Part shown: in pieces, positions 15,385-27,151 of the stretch | Layout: every line of letters starts with the position of its first letter | How positions within the stretch are numbered: the stretch's first letter is position 1 | DNA from: Lichtheimia corymbifera B2541 | Taxonomy: Eukaryota > Mucoromycota > Mucoromycetes > Mucorales > Lichtheimiaceae | Reading direction: 5' to 3' | Assembly (NCBI GenBank): GCA_000697475.1 | Contig: JNEU01001006.1 | Span: 310,001-374,000, forward strand | Length of the DNA stretch: 64,000 nt | Notes under the pieces: model-generated | Databases searched by the model: none | The model's input: the letters and a program-made list of their open reading frames with translations, nothing else | Told to the model about the DNA's origin: nothing | Translations under genes and position numbers: made by a program

Positions 15385-16279
15385 GACGATCTCGGTGAAA
15401 AGGGATACTGCAAAATCCTCTTTTTGTGCGGCTGGTGCTTTGTTCTGACATTACATGAATCTCCGCAAATCCAACTTTTCAACAACGCCTCATTGATGTC
15501 AGTTGCCAACGAATTAGGATAGCACTTTTATATGGGATAATCAATAAAATGGTGGTATAGAAAAAGTCATTGAAGACTGCCCAACACAGCATATTATCTT
15601 CCTTGTGAATCCACCCTTCTCCAATCCAACGAATCATTCATCAATGTATATAAGGCACCACTACCATGGTGATACGCATCCAATAATGGAAAAAATGAAT
15701 TATCATTGCACACGTGTCTCATCAAGTCTAAATGCCATCAAGATAGATAGTTATCTAGCATTACGTGCTATTGGAATTGTCGCATAATTATACCCACCAG
15801 CAGTAAACCATTATCAAATGTTATATTAGAGCGATAATAGATCGTTTATCAGTGTCATGTGATATAATGGGCTATCATACGTAGCAGAGTGAGTTATTCA
15901 TGCAATATGAATTACGTATATGTAGCATCCTCCACGCATGCAGTTGATCGTCATCCATCGCTCTCTATAAATTGTATCGATTTATTCCCCCTAACCACCA
16001 GCAGGAGTAGTAAGCCATAGTACAACGCTGGGTGTGGTAGTAGTTAACATGACAAAGGAAGCGAGGGCCCATGATACATGTGGTTTGGTGGGAGAGGGCT
16101 CAGCGTTGTTCTGATTGGCGAGCATGAATCATGCGCAGAGGTCACGCGGAAATGAGAGGGAGCGAGAGTGGGGTCTTTGGCTGCAACTCTCACGCTTGAA
16201 CCGCAGCCAACCTTTATCTCTTTTTCTTTTACTTTCTATTACGCTACCGCTATCAACTACTTGACAACTTTGAACCAAC
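15385..16279. other. Divergent intergenic region syo1/atg8
   Basis: About 900 bp between divergent genes. It must hold both promoters. A purine-rich GAGAGGGAGCGAGAG block (about 16153-16168) and a pyrimidine-rich leader (16213-16260) precede the atg8 ATG. No coding potential was recognised. Confidence 0.55.
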
Positions 16280-16848
<569 letters not shown>

Positions 16849-17110
16849 AGCAACTAAGAAGGGATATCATTTGCTAGTTTGCTCTTTCTCTGTGTGTATT
16901 TTGCTTGCCATCCTATATGCCATCCTTTGTTTACCCCCCTCTTCCTTTGTCCGTTACATTCAATAAATCCTCTTATCATGCGAATAAATCAATCGATGAG
17001 TTTGGTTATCCATGTACATGTTTTATACTTTATCAGTTTATGTTGATTGATCAAGTAATGTGTGTGAGGGGTTGGTGGAGGTGTATGCACATATGAAATA
17101 AAGAGACAGC

Positions 17111-17465
17111 TTAGATGTTAAGCTTGGTGTGGCGCCAGTTGCGGCGCTTGGCGTTCCAGCTAAAGGATATTGAAAATGAGTGGTTAGCCATGGAGGACAC
17201 TTGCCCATGCTGGTCATTAGCCTTACCGAATCTTGGTGTCAGCCTTCATGCGGAACCAGTGAGGAAGAGGACGGTTCTGCTTTTGCTTCTTGGCGAGCTT
17301 GACCTTGGTGCGGAAGGACTTGTTGGAAGGCTATATACACAGATCATCCATTTCTTAGTATTTTCATTCATCCATCCATCCATCACATTCCACGTATTTA
17401 TTGATTCATCCGCCCTTTCCCATCATTCATCCATATGATTTATCATCCTAGATATTACGTACCAT
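17111..17465 (-). CDS. rpl39: 60S ribosomal protein eL39
   Basis: Three exons: 17463-17465 (the ATG alone), 17227-17330 and 17111-17159, giving 51 aa. After Met the protein reads [27 protein letters not shown] and [16 protein letters not shown], the full eL39 sequence with its basic composition. It lines the peptide exit tunnel of the large subunit. The first exon is just the start codon followed by GTACGT, a splice arrangement often seen in fungal ribosomal protein genes. The upstream intron (17331-17462) is rich in CATT repeats. Confidence 0.95.
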
Positions 17466-18185
17466 ATCGGATTAAGGGTTTCGAAAGGGTGGGGGAGGTC
17501 CTTGCGGGTGATGTGGATTCCAATGTCTAAATCCGAGGATTGGTGGTCCCTGCATTGTATGGCCGATCCGACATTAAACACATTATCTCCCTTATCTCTT
17601 AAATTCGAGGTTGATCATTCTATTAAACCCACTCATGCCTTTCTGGTAATCAGCATTGAATATATACATGATGAAACGTATCATGGGGAGTACCCCTTTA
17701 TTGCTTGTATAAAGATAGAAATCCTTTTTATGATGATTGTTATCATCATGCTTAATTTATACAATGACACGTTGCGTTCCATTATCCACCTTTCTAACAT
17801 AAATCATTGTGATCTACTGTACGTAGTGGTGGATTGGATCACTAAACAAAAAAAGGGGAGGATCAATATTGGCATAGTTTCCAAGAAGGATGAACAATGT
17901 CCATGGCTGTTGTGTACAAGCCTGTTCATAGTAGTAGGTAATCATTCATGGTATTTTCATTATTAAATGGAAGATTTGATTGTGTGTGGAATATAAGGTA
18001 TTCATTGTATGTGATGTGTGTTGTATGTTGTCGTGGTGTGAGTTGACAATGATGATGATGATGATGATGATGGGTGATCGGTCTGATGTTGAATCCAAGG
18101 ACGTAGTTCACCCTTCACACGCGCGCTTTCCGCAGACAATTTTGCTTCTCTCTCTTTCTTTTTCTCTTGTCTACTTTTGAAAGCC
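17466..18185. other. Divergent intergenic region rpl39/importin alpha
   Basis: About 720 bp. Contains an ATG/GAT trinucleotide run (about 18050-18072) and a pyrimidine-rich leader (18140-18180) before the importin alpha start. No coding potential was recognised. Confidence 0.55.
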
Positions 18186-19989
18186 ATGGATCCACTTGCC
18201 GATCTACGTCGCAGCACCTACAAATCGAGAGCTCACTTTAAGCCAGAAGAAGTACGACGTCGACGCGAGACTGCACAGGTGGAGATTCGCAAGCAAAAAA
18301 AGGAAGAGAATCTTGCCAAAAGACGCAACTTCAACCTCCAAAATCTCCCTGACGATTCAGATGATGATGCCGATTCGTTTGGTGTCGATACACAGGTAAG
18401 AATACCATGATAGACTACAACAAAGCTCTGGTTGTTTATTGACACGCACATACTTTGTTGTCATAGCTTATGTCTGTCTTGCCTGACATGGTGAGCGGCC
18501 TCTATTCGCAAGATACCGACACACAACTGGCAGCCACCTCCCACTTTAGAAAGCTTTTGTCCAAGGAGAGAAATCCACCCATTGAAGAAGTTATTGCTTG
18601 TGGTGTTGTTCCACGATTTGTTGAATTTCTACGTTCTACGAATTCTACTTTACAGGTAAGAAAAGGGGGTTGTTGGTTGTATAAGAAGGAGGTCATGTAT
18701 ATATTAACATATCTTTTCTAGTTTGAAGCTGCTTGGGCATTGACCAACATTGCATCAGGATCATCTCAACAAACTCAAGTCGTGCTGGAAGCTGATGCCG
18801 TGCCTCGCTTTATTGAACTCTTGAGCAGCCCTGTGATGGATGTCAAGGAACAAGCTGTATGGGCTTTGGGTAACATTGCTGGTGATAGTGCTCGATGCCG
18901 TGATTATGTCCTTCATTGTGGCGCTCTCCCTCCATTGTTGGCAATCTTTGAGGAGACTACCAAGATTTCCATGCTTCGTAATGCAACCTGGACCTTGTCC
19001 AACTTTTGTCGAGGCAAGAATCCCCAACCTGAATGGCCAATGGTAAGGAAGAAATGGAAAGGAAGGATGGATGGATAGTCAACTAACAATGGCAATAATA
19101 CTAGGTGGCACCTGCTCTTAATGTCTTATCCAAGTTGATCATGTCTACGGATGAGGAAGTGTTGATCGATACCTGCTGGGCCATTTCATACTTGTCGGAT
19201 GGTCAAAACGATCGTATTCAAGCTGTGGTTGATTCCGGTGTATGCTCACGTCTTGTCGAACTTTTGGGTCATCCCAACACTACCGTTCAAACACCTGCCC
19301 TTCGTTCTGTGGGTAACATTGTCACAGGTGACGATCACCAGACTCAGACCATTATCAATTGTGGAGCCATCAATGCATTGCATCACTTGCTAGTCAGTCC
19401 CAAGGAAGCCATTCGTAAGGAGACTTGTTGGACATTGTCGAACATTACTGCTGGCAACACGGTCCAGATTCAAGCTGTGATTGATGCTGGTTTGATGCGA
19501 CCACTTATCCAAATTCTTGCTCATGGTGATTTCAAGACCAAGAAGGAAGCATGCTGGGCTATTTGCAATGCTACCTCTGGTGGACTCAACAAGCCGGATC
19601 AAATCAAGTATTTGGTGTCTGAAGGATGTATCAAGCCTTTGTGTGATATCTTGATGAGCATGGACAACAAGATCATTATGGTGACATTGGATGGCCTGGA
19701 TAATATCTTGAGCGTTGGTGAAATGGAGCGACCCAACACAGCAGATGGTCTTAACCCATATGCATTGCACATTGAAGAATGTAATGGATTGGATTATATA
19801 CACGATTTGCAGCAGCATGACAACACAGAGATTTACAAAAAGGCATACCAAATAATCGACAAGTACTTCTCCGAGGATGATGATGGAGAGACGCAGGAGA
19901 TGAACCCAGATATGGAGGGTGGCCAATTCACGTTCCAACAACAAGTGCAGGCACCTCAAGGTGGATTTAATTTCGGAGGAGGTCAATAA
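18186..19989 (+). CDS. srp1: Importin alpha (karyopherin alpha)
   Basis: Four exons (18186-18395, 18467-18655, 18722-19042, 19105-19989) give 534 aa. The N-terminus is an importin-beta-binding domain with basic clusters ([31 protein letters not shown]). The body is a ten-ARM array with the NLS-pocket Trp/Asn pairs: [67 protein letters not shown]. The acidic C-terminus binds the export factor CAS. It links classical NLS cargo to importin beta. Met at 18186 is the first ATG in frame. Confidence 0.95.
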
Positions 19990-20329
19990 TATTATATACA
20001 CCCACACACACTTTCACTTTTTACTTGTTCACACCCACTACCACCACCACCACCATACGCACAACAACAAATAGCACCCCATTTCCCCTCCCTCTTTCCA
20101 CCCCAAACACACACTCACACTCACTCACTCTCTCACATATTCGTCGTATATAAATATCAGAAATGATCAGAACAAATTTAATGTATGGAATGATGTCTCG
20201 TTGTGTTAGTGTTTGATTTGCTTGTGCTACCAAGGCCCAAAATTTTCTTTCGCCTTCTGATCATTTGCAAATGCGCCCTCTCTCTTTTCCACTTATATCT
20301 CCTTCCACCCACACCTTTTATAGCCAAGC
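19990..20329. other. Intergenic with CA/CT repeats
   Basis: About 340 bp with ACACAC and CACTCACTC simple repeats (about 19998-20130). It serves as the importin alpha 3' UTR and the promoter of the CEP120-like gene. Nothing else was seen. Confidence 0.55.
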
Positions 20330-22289
20330 ATGTCTTTACTGCTTACAAGGACTTGCGAATATGCTATTCTAGTAGCATTACAAAAAGGTACATTCCATCA
20401 CATATCATGCTAGGCATTGGCATAAGCCCAGCTAGTATCGGAAAGAGGGAATAATGATATGAAAAGATGACTCACGGTTCCTGTTTCTCTTTATTCGATC
20501 TTCATATACACCCTACTCTACTATCGCTTAAGGTCGTTATTTCTCTCACAGCACTGAACACGATATCTGTATACAAAGCAAGTTGGAGCTACGACTACCA
20601 GCTGCTGTAGACGACCTTATTCCACCGACGACCATAATCAGCACTCCACCAGCGACCATCTCGCGTGAAGGCACCGTGACATTGAACACCACGCTTGCTT
20701 ATCTCATTTCAACCAAATTGCTGCAACGGCTACGAGCACACGATGCTGAAATTACGCTCACAGTGGATGCAGTGGGTGTGGATGCAGGGCAACAACGCAT
20801 TGGCACGGCCCGTCTCCGTGTTTCCGAAGCCAAAATGGTGGTTCATCATGGCGGGCACATGGACAAAGTGAATCGGTTTGTTGCCGATAGGGGCGACTGG
20901 CAAACGTTATCGGATGGACGACGCAACAAGGAGCAGCTCAAAGCTGGATTGTTTATTGTGGCTATGCCAACAGAAAAGTCGCAACAAGCTTCTCCTGCCA
21001 TGGCACCATCACCTTCGTCAGCCTTGTTAGAGCTCAAGTCCCTTGGTGATTTAAGCAATGCCAGTACACCTCTCTTATTTTCCGATAGTGTCACTACTAC
21101 AACGGCTACTACGCTCTTGTCGTCACCATCCTCCCATTCATTCCTGAACAACAACAACAACAAACTGGGCCGTCATCATGTGGATCTTAATATTGATCAA
21201 CTGGCAAACGAGTTTCGTAGTATCAAGCTTAAACATCAACCTCAACCCTCCGTATCATCCAGACGTCAACAACAACAACAACAACAACAAATCGTGGCCA
21301 AGGAAGCATCCTCAAAGCACCCGCACTATCATCAGATAGGGAAAGGAACCAAACCATACACGCTTTATTTCCGCATTGTGGATACCGATTATGTGAACTT
21401 GAGAGATCTTTCAGAAATGAGCATGCATCGATATCGTGGCAACAGTGGTGGTAGTAGTCGCAGTAGACCTGGAACAGCAGCCAGTATTGGACGTCATCAT
21501 CAACAACGAGGTGTAGCCCACAAACCATTTTTTACATACAGCATTCTATCCAATGTTGTTCATTGCCCTGCAGCCTCCATTTCGCATTCTTCGACGACAA
21601 AAGCAAAGAGTAGTAATACCACATGGCCTACCTGTTTCCATTTGCGTGGACATCTGGTCGATATCCAAAACTGGTTGGATGACTTGCGGTTTCTGGAAGT
21701 GTCCCTGGTGATGAAAGATACTACTACCACGCCATCAGACGATCATGATGAGGATGACGATGATGACATGAGAGGAGATGACAACACCAACAAACGTTTG
21801 TTTAGTGACAGGATGACAGTGATGGGCATGGCACACATTCCATTAAGCAATCTCGCCTTTTATCGAAATTCACGTGGACATTCGCATCATCATCATCATC
21901 ATCATCAGCAACATTATTATCATGGCCGTGGCCACAACAAAGATGCAACGTTTGTTGAACGCACATTCCCTGTACATGACCTCAATCATCATCGCTGGTG
22001 GGAACAGCAAGAAGGAGCACCCTCAAAACAAAACAAGACGATCGCTAAAATGACAGTACGATTGGGTCTTGTGAGTGGATGGTGGGCAGGTGAAGATGAA
22101 AAGGAGGAAGAAGATCAAGATAACAACAACAACAACAACAATGACGATATCACCCATGATAAACATCATCATCGACGTAGTAGCAGCAACAACAACAAAA
22201 CATTCATCAAACGACCTAGTACTGCACACGACTTGTTGGATTGGTTCAAAAAGAGAAAGGCTAAAATCCCATCATCATCTACATCCTAA
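20330..22289 (+). CDS. CEP120-like C2-domain (DUF3668-type) protein
   Basis: Exons 20330-20387 and 20533-22289 give 604 aa. The short first exon was chosen because it completes the N-terminal C2 strands: EYAILVALQKG, then RYFSHSTEHDICIQSKLEL, in the order of CEP120 (VSILEGRHFP---MLIVEAKF). IGTARLRVSEAK and a second C2-like block (KPYTLYFRIVDTDYVNL, KPFFTYSILSNVVH, LRFLEVSLVM, VMGMAHIPLSNLAF, FPVHDL) follow, corresponding to the DUF3668 segment. Poly-Gln, poly-Asn and poly-His stretches separate the blocks. In animals CEP120 acts in centriole assembly, which these fungi are thought to lack, so the role here is open. Resemblance is distant and by eye. Confidence 0.5.
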
Positions 22290-22563
22290 AACAACAACAA
22301 CACACCCCCAACCACCATCACACACACCTTCGTTTCATGTTGCACAAACACACAGACACAATATCCCGCGATACATTAGTTGCACACCTGTAGTATACAC
22401 CACGTACATATATTACCCACTCACTCATTCACTCACTACCTCGTTTTTTGATTCCTTATCCTTCCGACTTCTTGTACATTCGTTTCATCTAAAGGATTAT
22501 ATTCATTGCAAAATGGGTTTATTCAAAAGTGATATATATCGGTACAGACAAAATGGGTGGGGG

Positions 22564-23910
22564 TTATAATGGAGTACTAGCTTGCTGCTGCTGCTGATGA
22601 GGATGTTGGAAACAAGAAGCCTCGGCATGACGTACTAGATCACGTAACTGAGGAGCAATTTGTTGTAAGGTATGCTGGGATGATGGTTGTCTACGTAAGC
22701 GAACAAGTCTATCTAGTGCGTCGTCAAAGTCGGACAATGATGATGAGGAAGTAAGAGGCGGTAAAGAAATAGGTGGAAGAAGAGTGTTGTTGCTGTTGTT
22801 ATGACTCGTGGTTGTCCCCACATCCACTTCGGCAGCAAGTAACAACGATTCAATTCCATTTGAGGGTTGTGGTAATCTTGGTCGAGGAGCAACCAATGGC
22901 GGTGGTGGTGATGATACAGAGGATGAGGATGTCGTTGTTGCTGTTGTTGTGGTAGTAGTCATGAATGGTGTTGTTGATGTTGATGTGCCAGGTGATTGTC
23001 TTTTGGGAACAATGTAATCTTCAATGGGAGGTACTTCATCATGTTTGAAGGTTGATGGAGATGATGATGATGGGTTGTTGTTGCTGCTGCTCTTGGAAGG
23101 TGATTTGTTCTTTGGTTGCTTTCGCACGACGACTTGGCGATGATGCTGATGCTTATCTTCTGCTGATCCTTCATCATCCAATTTTTCCTCTGGTGGTGAA
23201 GCAGATGCTGATGAAGATGTCTCGGCAACAACGACCCGTTTCCTCCGTTTAATCACACTACGCTTCATGCTAACCGGTCGATGCATTCCATGTAACTTGT
23301 AATAGAGTCCACACGCATTGCAGATAGTGTTCCCCGATTCATCTCGCCGCCATAAAGGTGTGGTTGTTGTTCGACAATTGGCACATATCAATGCTTGACG
23401 ATTCACTTGGTGTTGGTTGAATGCCGGACATCCAGCACATGATTCACTGCCTCCACTGCCATTACATTGCCCTCCACCAGGACATGTTCCACTCTCGGGT
23501 CCACTTCCACAATCATGTAACGTATTCATGGTTGCTAAGTTACTGCCTTTGTCCATCTCTTTGGGGCGTTGATGTGTGTTACGTTTGAGGGTGGGTGGTC
23601 GAAACTGGTTGCGAGCTTTAAAGTATAAACCACAAGCATTACAAATGGTATCGCCATTAGGTGCTCGTCGCCATAAAGGTGTCGTCGTGGTCCCACAATT
23701 GGCACATTGCGTTGCGGACACTTCGTGCATTTCTTTGCGTTGTTTGGCATGCGACTTGTCTTCGGAAATCGAGGATTTGCGTTTGGGCTGTTGTTGTTGT
23801 TGTTGTTGTTGCTTTGATGCTGGCGATGAGAGAGGACTTGTCGTGGTCGTAGGAGGGTCCATTGGGTGAGAGGAAAAGGAAAGAGAATTTGATGCACTGA
23901 GAGTATCCAT
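22564..23910 (-). CDS. fep1: Two-finger GATA repressor of iron uptake (Fep1/SreA/Urbs1 type)
   Basis: Single exon, 448 aa. Two GATA fingers, [19 protein letters not shown] with [12 protein letters not shown], and [18 protein letters not shown] with [13 protein letters not shown], both C-X2-C-X17-C-X2-C. Between them lies a Cys-rich stretch, [12 protein letters not shown] then [10 protein letters not shown], the four-cysteine motif that binds Fe-S/iron in Fep1, SreA and Urbs1. A basic [10 protein letters not shown] follows finger 2. The remainder is Ser/Thr-rich. These factors repress siderophore and iron-transport genes when iron is replete. The Cys-rich region excludes nitrogen-type AreA. 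The ATG at 23910 is followed directly by Ser-rich sequence. Confidence 0.92.
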   Translation of the reverse strand: MDTLSASNSLSFSSHPMDPPTTTTSPLSSPASKQQQQQQQQPKRKSSISEDKSHAKQRKEMHEVSATQCANCGTTTTPLWRRAPNGDTICNACGLYFKARNQFRPPTLKRNTHQRPKEMDKGSNLATMNTLHDCGSGPESGTCPGGGQCNGSGGSESCAGCPAFNQHQVNRQALICANCRTTTTPLWRRDESGNTICNACGLYYKLHGMHRPVSMKRSVIKRRKRVVVAETSSSASASPPEEKLDDEGSAEDKHQHHRQVVVRKQPKNKSPSKSSSNNNPSSSSPSTFKHDEVPPIEDYIVPKRQSPGTSTSTTPFMTTTTTTATTTSSSSVSSPPPPLVAPRPRLPQPSNGIESLLLAAEVDVGTTTSHNNSNNTLLPPISLPPLTSSSSLSDFDDALDRLVRLRRQPSSQHTLQQIAPQLRDLVRHAEASCFQHPHQQQQQASTPL

Positions 23911-25190
23911 GGTTAATAAGCCATAAGGAAAGATAATGAAAAGAAAGAAAAGATGAATAAGAATGGAGATTAGGGATGAAATTGATCTGATTGTATATCC
24001 GTACTATAGCTGATAAAGCTGAGCCTGTTCGCGGAAACTCGGAGAACCTACCGGTTTGTCCAATGTCTCATTTATAAGATGCTTGCTCATTTTCTATGAT
24101 GCTTTCATCATAATACGTACGTACAAATTGTTTGTATATAAATGTAGGCGTCCATGTGAGTAGAACAACTTGTTATCAGATATACTGGAAAGATCATCTC
24201 ACACCATCATCACCAACCCCCCCGTTTCCCCCTCTAATGCCACACCTATTTTGGCGACCTTGGCACGTTGAGCCCTCCTTGGCATGATATCCCGGTTGAA
24301 ACGGTAAGAATATCCCCCGATTGCCGTTAATCTGATAAAGAGTATTGCTACATCCAACAAATAAAACATGATCATCATCAAAGCTGTAAACATGGCTCAT
24401 ACTCTGCAAACATTGACACATCCAATGATGATGATGATGATGTACCGGTAACACCACCAATAAAGCCCTACTTGGCTGAGAATTATCAAGTATGGATCGA
24501 AGAAAAGAGTCATCTTTTCAAAATAGGTGTATGGGTAGAACCCTGGGTCGATTACGATGATTTCATCTCATGCAATCGTCGCTTGTTCTTTAAGAGGCCT
24601 TTTTCCCAATCCATCTATTGCGCATCAAATCCATCGCTTTGGAATTCCCAATTTACAGTCTAGTGCCATCCACGCAATATAAAGGCTTCACAATCCCCTA
24701 AACCTTTATACAAAAACTACCATGCTACTGTTCCTAGTTAAAAGTAGCCAAAAACCAACTCCCTATGTATGTAATGGTTGTGCTTATCCCATTCTGAACC
24801 AAGGAACCCATACGCTTTTTTATGCCTTATAAAGGAGATAATGTTATACACCCAACACAGATAATTCACACGATTGATGCTTTCAGTGATTTGTGGTACG
24901 CGAGAATGACAGTCAGCATGGCGATATGGTATAGCAAACCCTTTCAACCAAGATATCAAAGAACCCAGCATGTGTTGTAAACAGCATCCTTGTTGCTGCA
25001 TAATAATGGATTTTATTGGACAACCATTAATAATAGGCGGAGTGCAACGGGATTGCCTAGCAACATCAGCAACAGCCTTTGCAAGAAGTTTCAAAATGTG
25101 TGGGGTGTGTGTGAAACCATAAAAAGATGGTATTATTTTCCATTTGGTACCACTGCCGCTCTTTTCTTCCGGGTGTTGTATAATTTCTCG
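23911..25190. other. Intergenic region between fep1-like and ER thioredoxin-fold genes
   Basis: About 1.3 kb between divergent genes. GATA cores occur near the fep1-like start (for example 24011-24016), compatible with, but not proof of, autoregulation. A minus-strand open frame (24194-24460) has a stretch resembling a propeller strand but no recognisable family. A poly-GAT run lies at about 24426-24440. Confidence 0.45.
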
Positions 25191-26826
25191 ATGGGATTAT
25201 TCAGTAGTCTATTTCGTGCATTGGTCTTTCTATGCCTCGGTTTACTGGCGTATGATTATTACTATCAAGGCGGTGAACATGCAACCAACCTCATCGACAC
25301 TATCCGCGATCGCGACAGCTTGGAACAAGTTTGGCGTGACATTCCCCTCCATAGAGAGAAGTTGGTGAACCATGCCAATGCCGCTTGGATCGAGATCAAG
25401 ACAGCCCGGTCTCCTCAAGAGCTGATTCAAAAGTTCATGTACAAGAACCGTGGCATTCCCAAGGACGGTGATGTGTATATCTTATCGCACTACACTTTTG
25501 ACAAGGTGGTGGATGGCTCACAGCCTGTGCTCGTCAAGTTTTATGCACCTTGGTGTACGCATTGCAAAAATCTCGCACCTGACTATCAACGCGTGGCGGA
25601 GGCATACAAGGGCTCAGGTGTTATGATCGCTGAAGTGAACTCTCAAAAGGAAGGCTCATTGACAAGGAATTATGGTGTCAAAATGTATCCTACACTCTTG
25701 TGGTTTCCCAAAGGTGTGAGCAGCACTGATAATGGTCTCGCTGAAGTCTATGCTGGAGCACGTGATTTTGATGCCATTACCCGCTTCATTCAACAAAAAT
25801 CAGGTTGGTATAATAATACTACTACATAGGATCGAGAGAAAAGAGGTATTCACTGCTACTATCATACAGGCATTCCTCCAAAGGCTACCAGTGGCAGCCA
25901 TCGCGTTGTCGAATTGAACGCAGGAAACTTTGAGCGAAATGTCCATCAGCCAACAACGCATGTCCTAGTTGAATTCTACAAGCCCGGTTGTCAAAGTTGC
26001 GAGGATCTTGGTAATTTGTTATTGTCGGAGGGGATAACTGCTACTTTTGGTTTAACATCATTTATGCAGCTCCCGTTTACGAAAAGGTCGCTCAAGCATT
26101 TGCCAATGAACCATCCGTAAGTGTGTGCTGATGCTCGGCTCATGATGCATGATTTACTGAAACATATTCTTCCAGTGCAAGTTTGCCAAGATCAATGTGC
26201 AACGAGAACGAGGCATTGCTGAAAAGTATATTGTGGCCGAGTTTCCATCGCTTGAATTCTTTGCAGCCGGCAAGCAAGATCCTTCAAAGTATGATGGTCC
26301 TTATACGGAGGCTGCTTTAATCAAGTACTTGAACAAGCAATGCGGCACAAATCGTATGCCAACTGGTGAATTAGGCAAAACGGCAAGTGATGGGATAGCT
26401 AAATACAACATGGGATCTAATCCATCATGCATAGGCTGGCCGTGTTCCTGAATTGGATCAGCTCGCTCGCAAGTTTGTTGAAGCTGCGGATGATACTACA
26501 CGTGATCAAATCCGAAAGCAAGCTGGTGCTATCTCTGACAGACTCGTCGACAATCGGTAAGTTGTTTAACCGGTTGCTGAGGCTATCAAGGGGACTCATC
26601 CATGCATCCATTTTCCAGACATGCTCAATTTTATGCCAATGTCATGGACAAGATTCGTTCCAACGGTGATCAATTCATAAGCAGTGAGACTGAGCGTTTG
26701 CAAAAGGCGGTCAAGAGCAGCGAGAATATCCTGTCATCTGAAGTAGTCGACGAGTTTGCCATACGCCGTAATATCCTTTCAGTGTTCGACGAGAGCAACA
26801 AGCAAAAGAAAAGCAACAACCCATAA
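25191..26826 (+). CDS. ER protein disulfide isomerase-like protein with two thioredoxin folds
   Basis: Six exons (25191-25803, 25870-26010, 26070-26116, 26176-26382, 26435-26556, 26619-26826) give 445 aa. Met 25191 precedes a hydrophobic signal/anchor (LFRALVFLCLGLLAYDYYY). The first thioredoxin fold has VLVKFYAPWCTHCKNLAP; the second has VLVEFYKPGCQSCEDLAPVY. A charged helical C-terminal region resembling the ERp29c/Erp38 tail follows. The active sites CTHC and CQSC depart from the usual CGHC, so redox potential or role may differ. Intron 4 begins GCAAGT, a GC-AG intron. The last residues are KKSNNP; no HDEL/KDEL is present, so retention would depend on the N-terminal anchor. Confidence 0.82.
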
Positions 26827-27151
26827 TAGTCCCCTTGCTCGTATATGATTATTCAAATGTAACATAAAAAATATGTATTAATGAGATTGGAAATGGGAAA
26901 TGGGTGTGTGTGTATGTATTCGGGGGGTCGGCATGCAGGTGGGACAAGCTTTCAAAATAAGGTAGGTACAGCAGCCTTGCTTCTTTTTTTTTTCCAACTC
27001 CAGTACCTGGTGCTGTCTTTCTTTCTTTCTTTCACCTGAATACCGCGTCCTTTTTATTTCGTACGTCTACTTCACCACGTAAACCACATTCATCCATGTA
27101 TAAAACGACCCAATGCGCTGATATATAGACATCAACACTGCAGACTATACC
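26827..27151. other. Intergenic with promoter of HET-like gene
   Basis: About 325 bp. Contains a T-rich run (26984-26994), a CTTT repeat (about 27017-27032) and a TATA-like element. No coding sequence was seen. Confidence 0.55.
27099..27106 (+). promoter_or_regulatory. TATA-like element before HET-like gene
   Basis: TATAAAAC lies 53 bp upstream of the start codon at 27152, the same spacing as the gfa1 TATA box. Confidence 0.45.

Noticed and set aside
24194..24460. Minus-strand open frame (HVYSFDDDHVLFVGCSNTLYQ)
   Set aside because: Only a faint propeller-like strand; no start context, no conserved continuation and low-complexity His run at the start.
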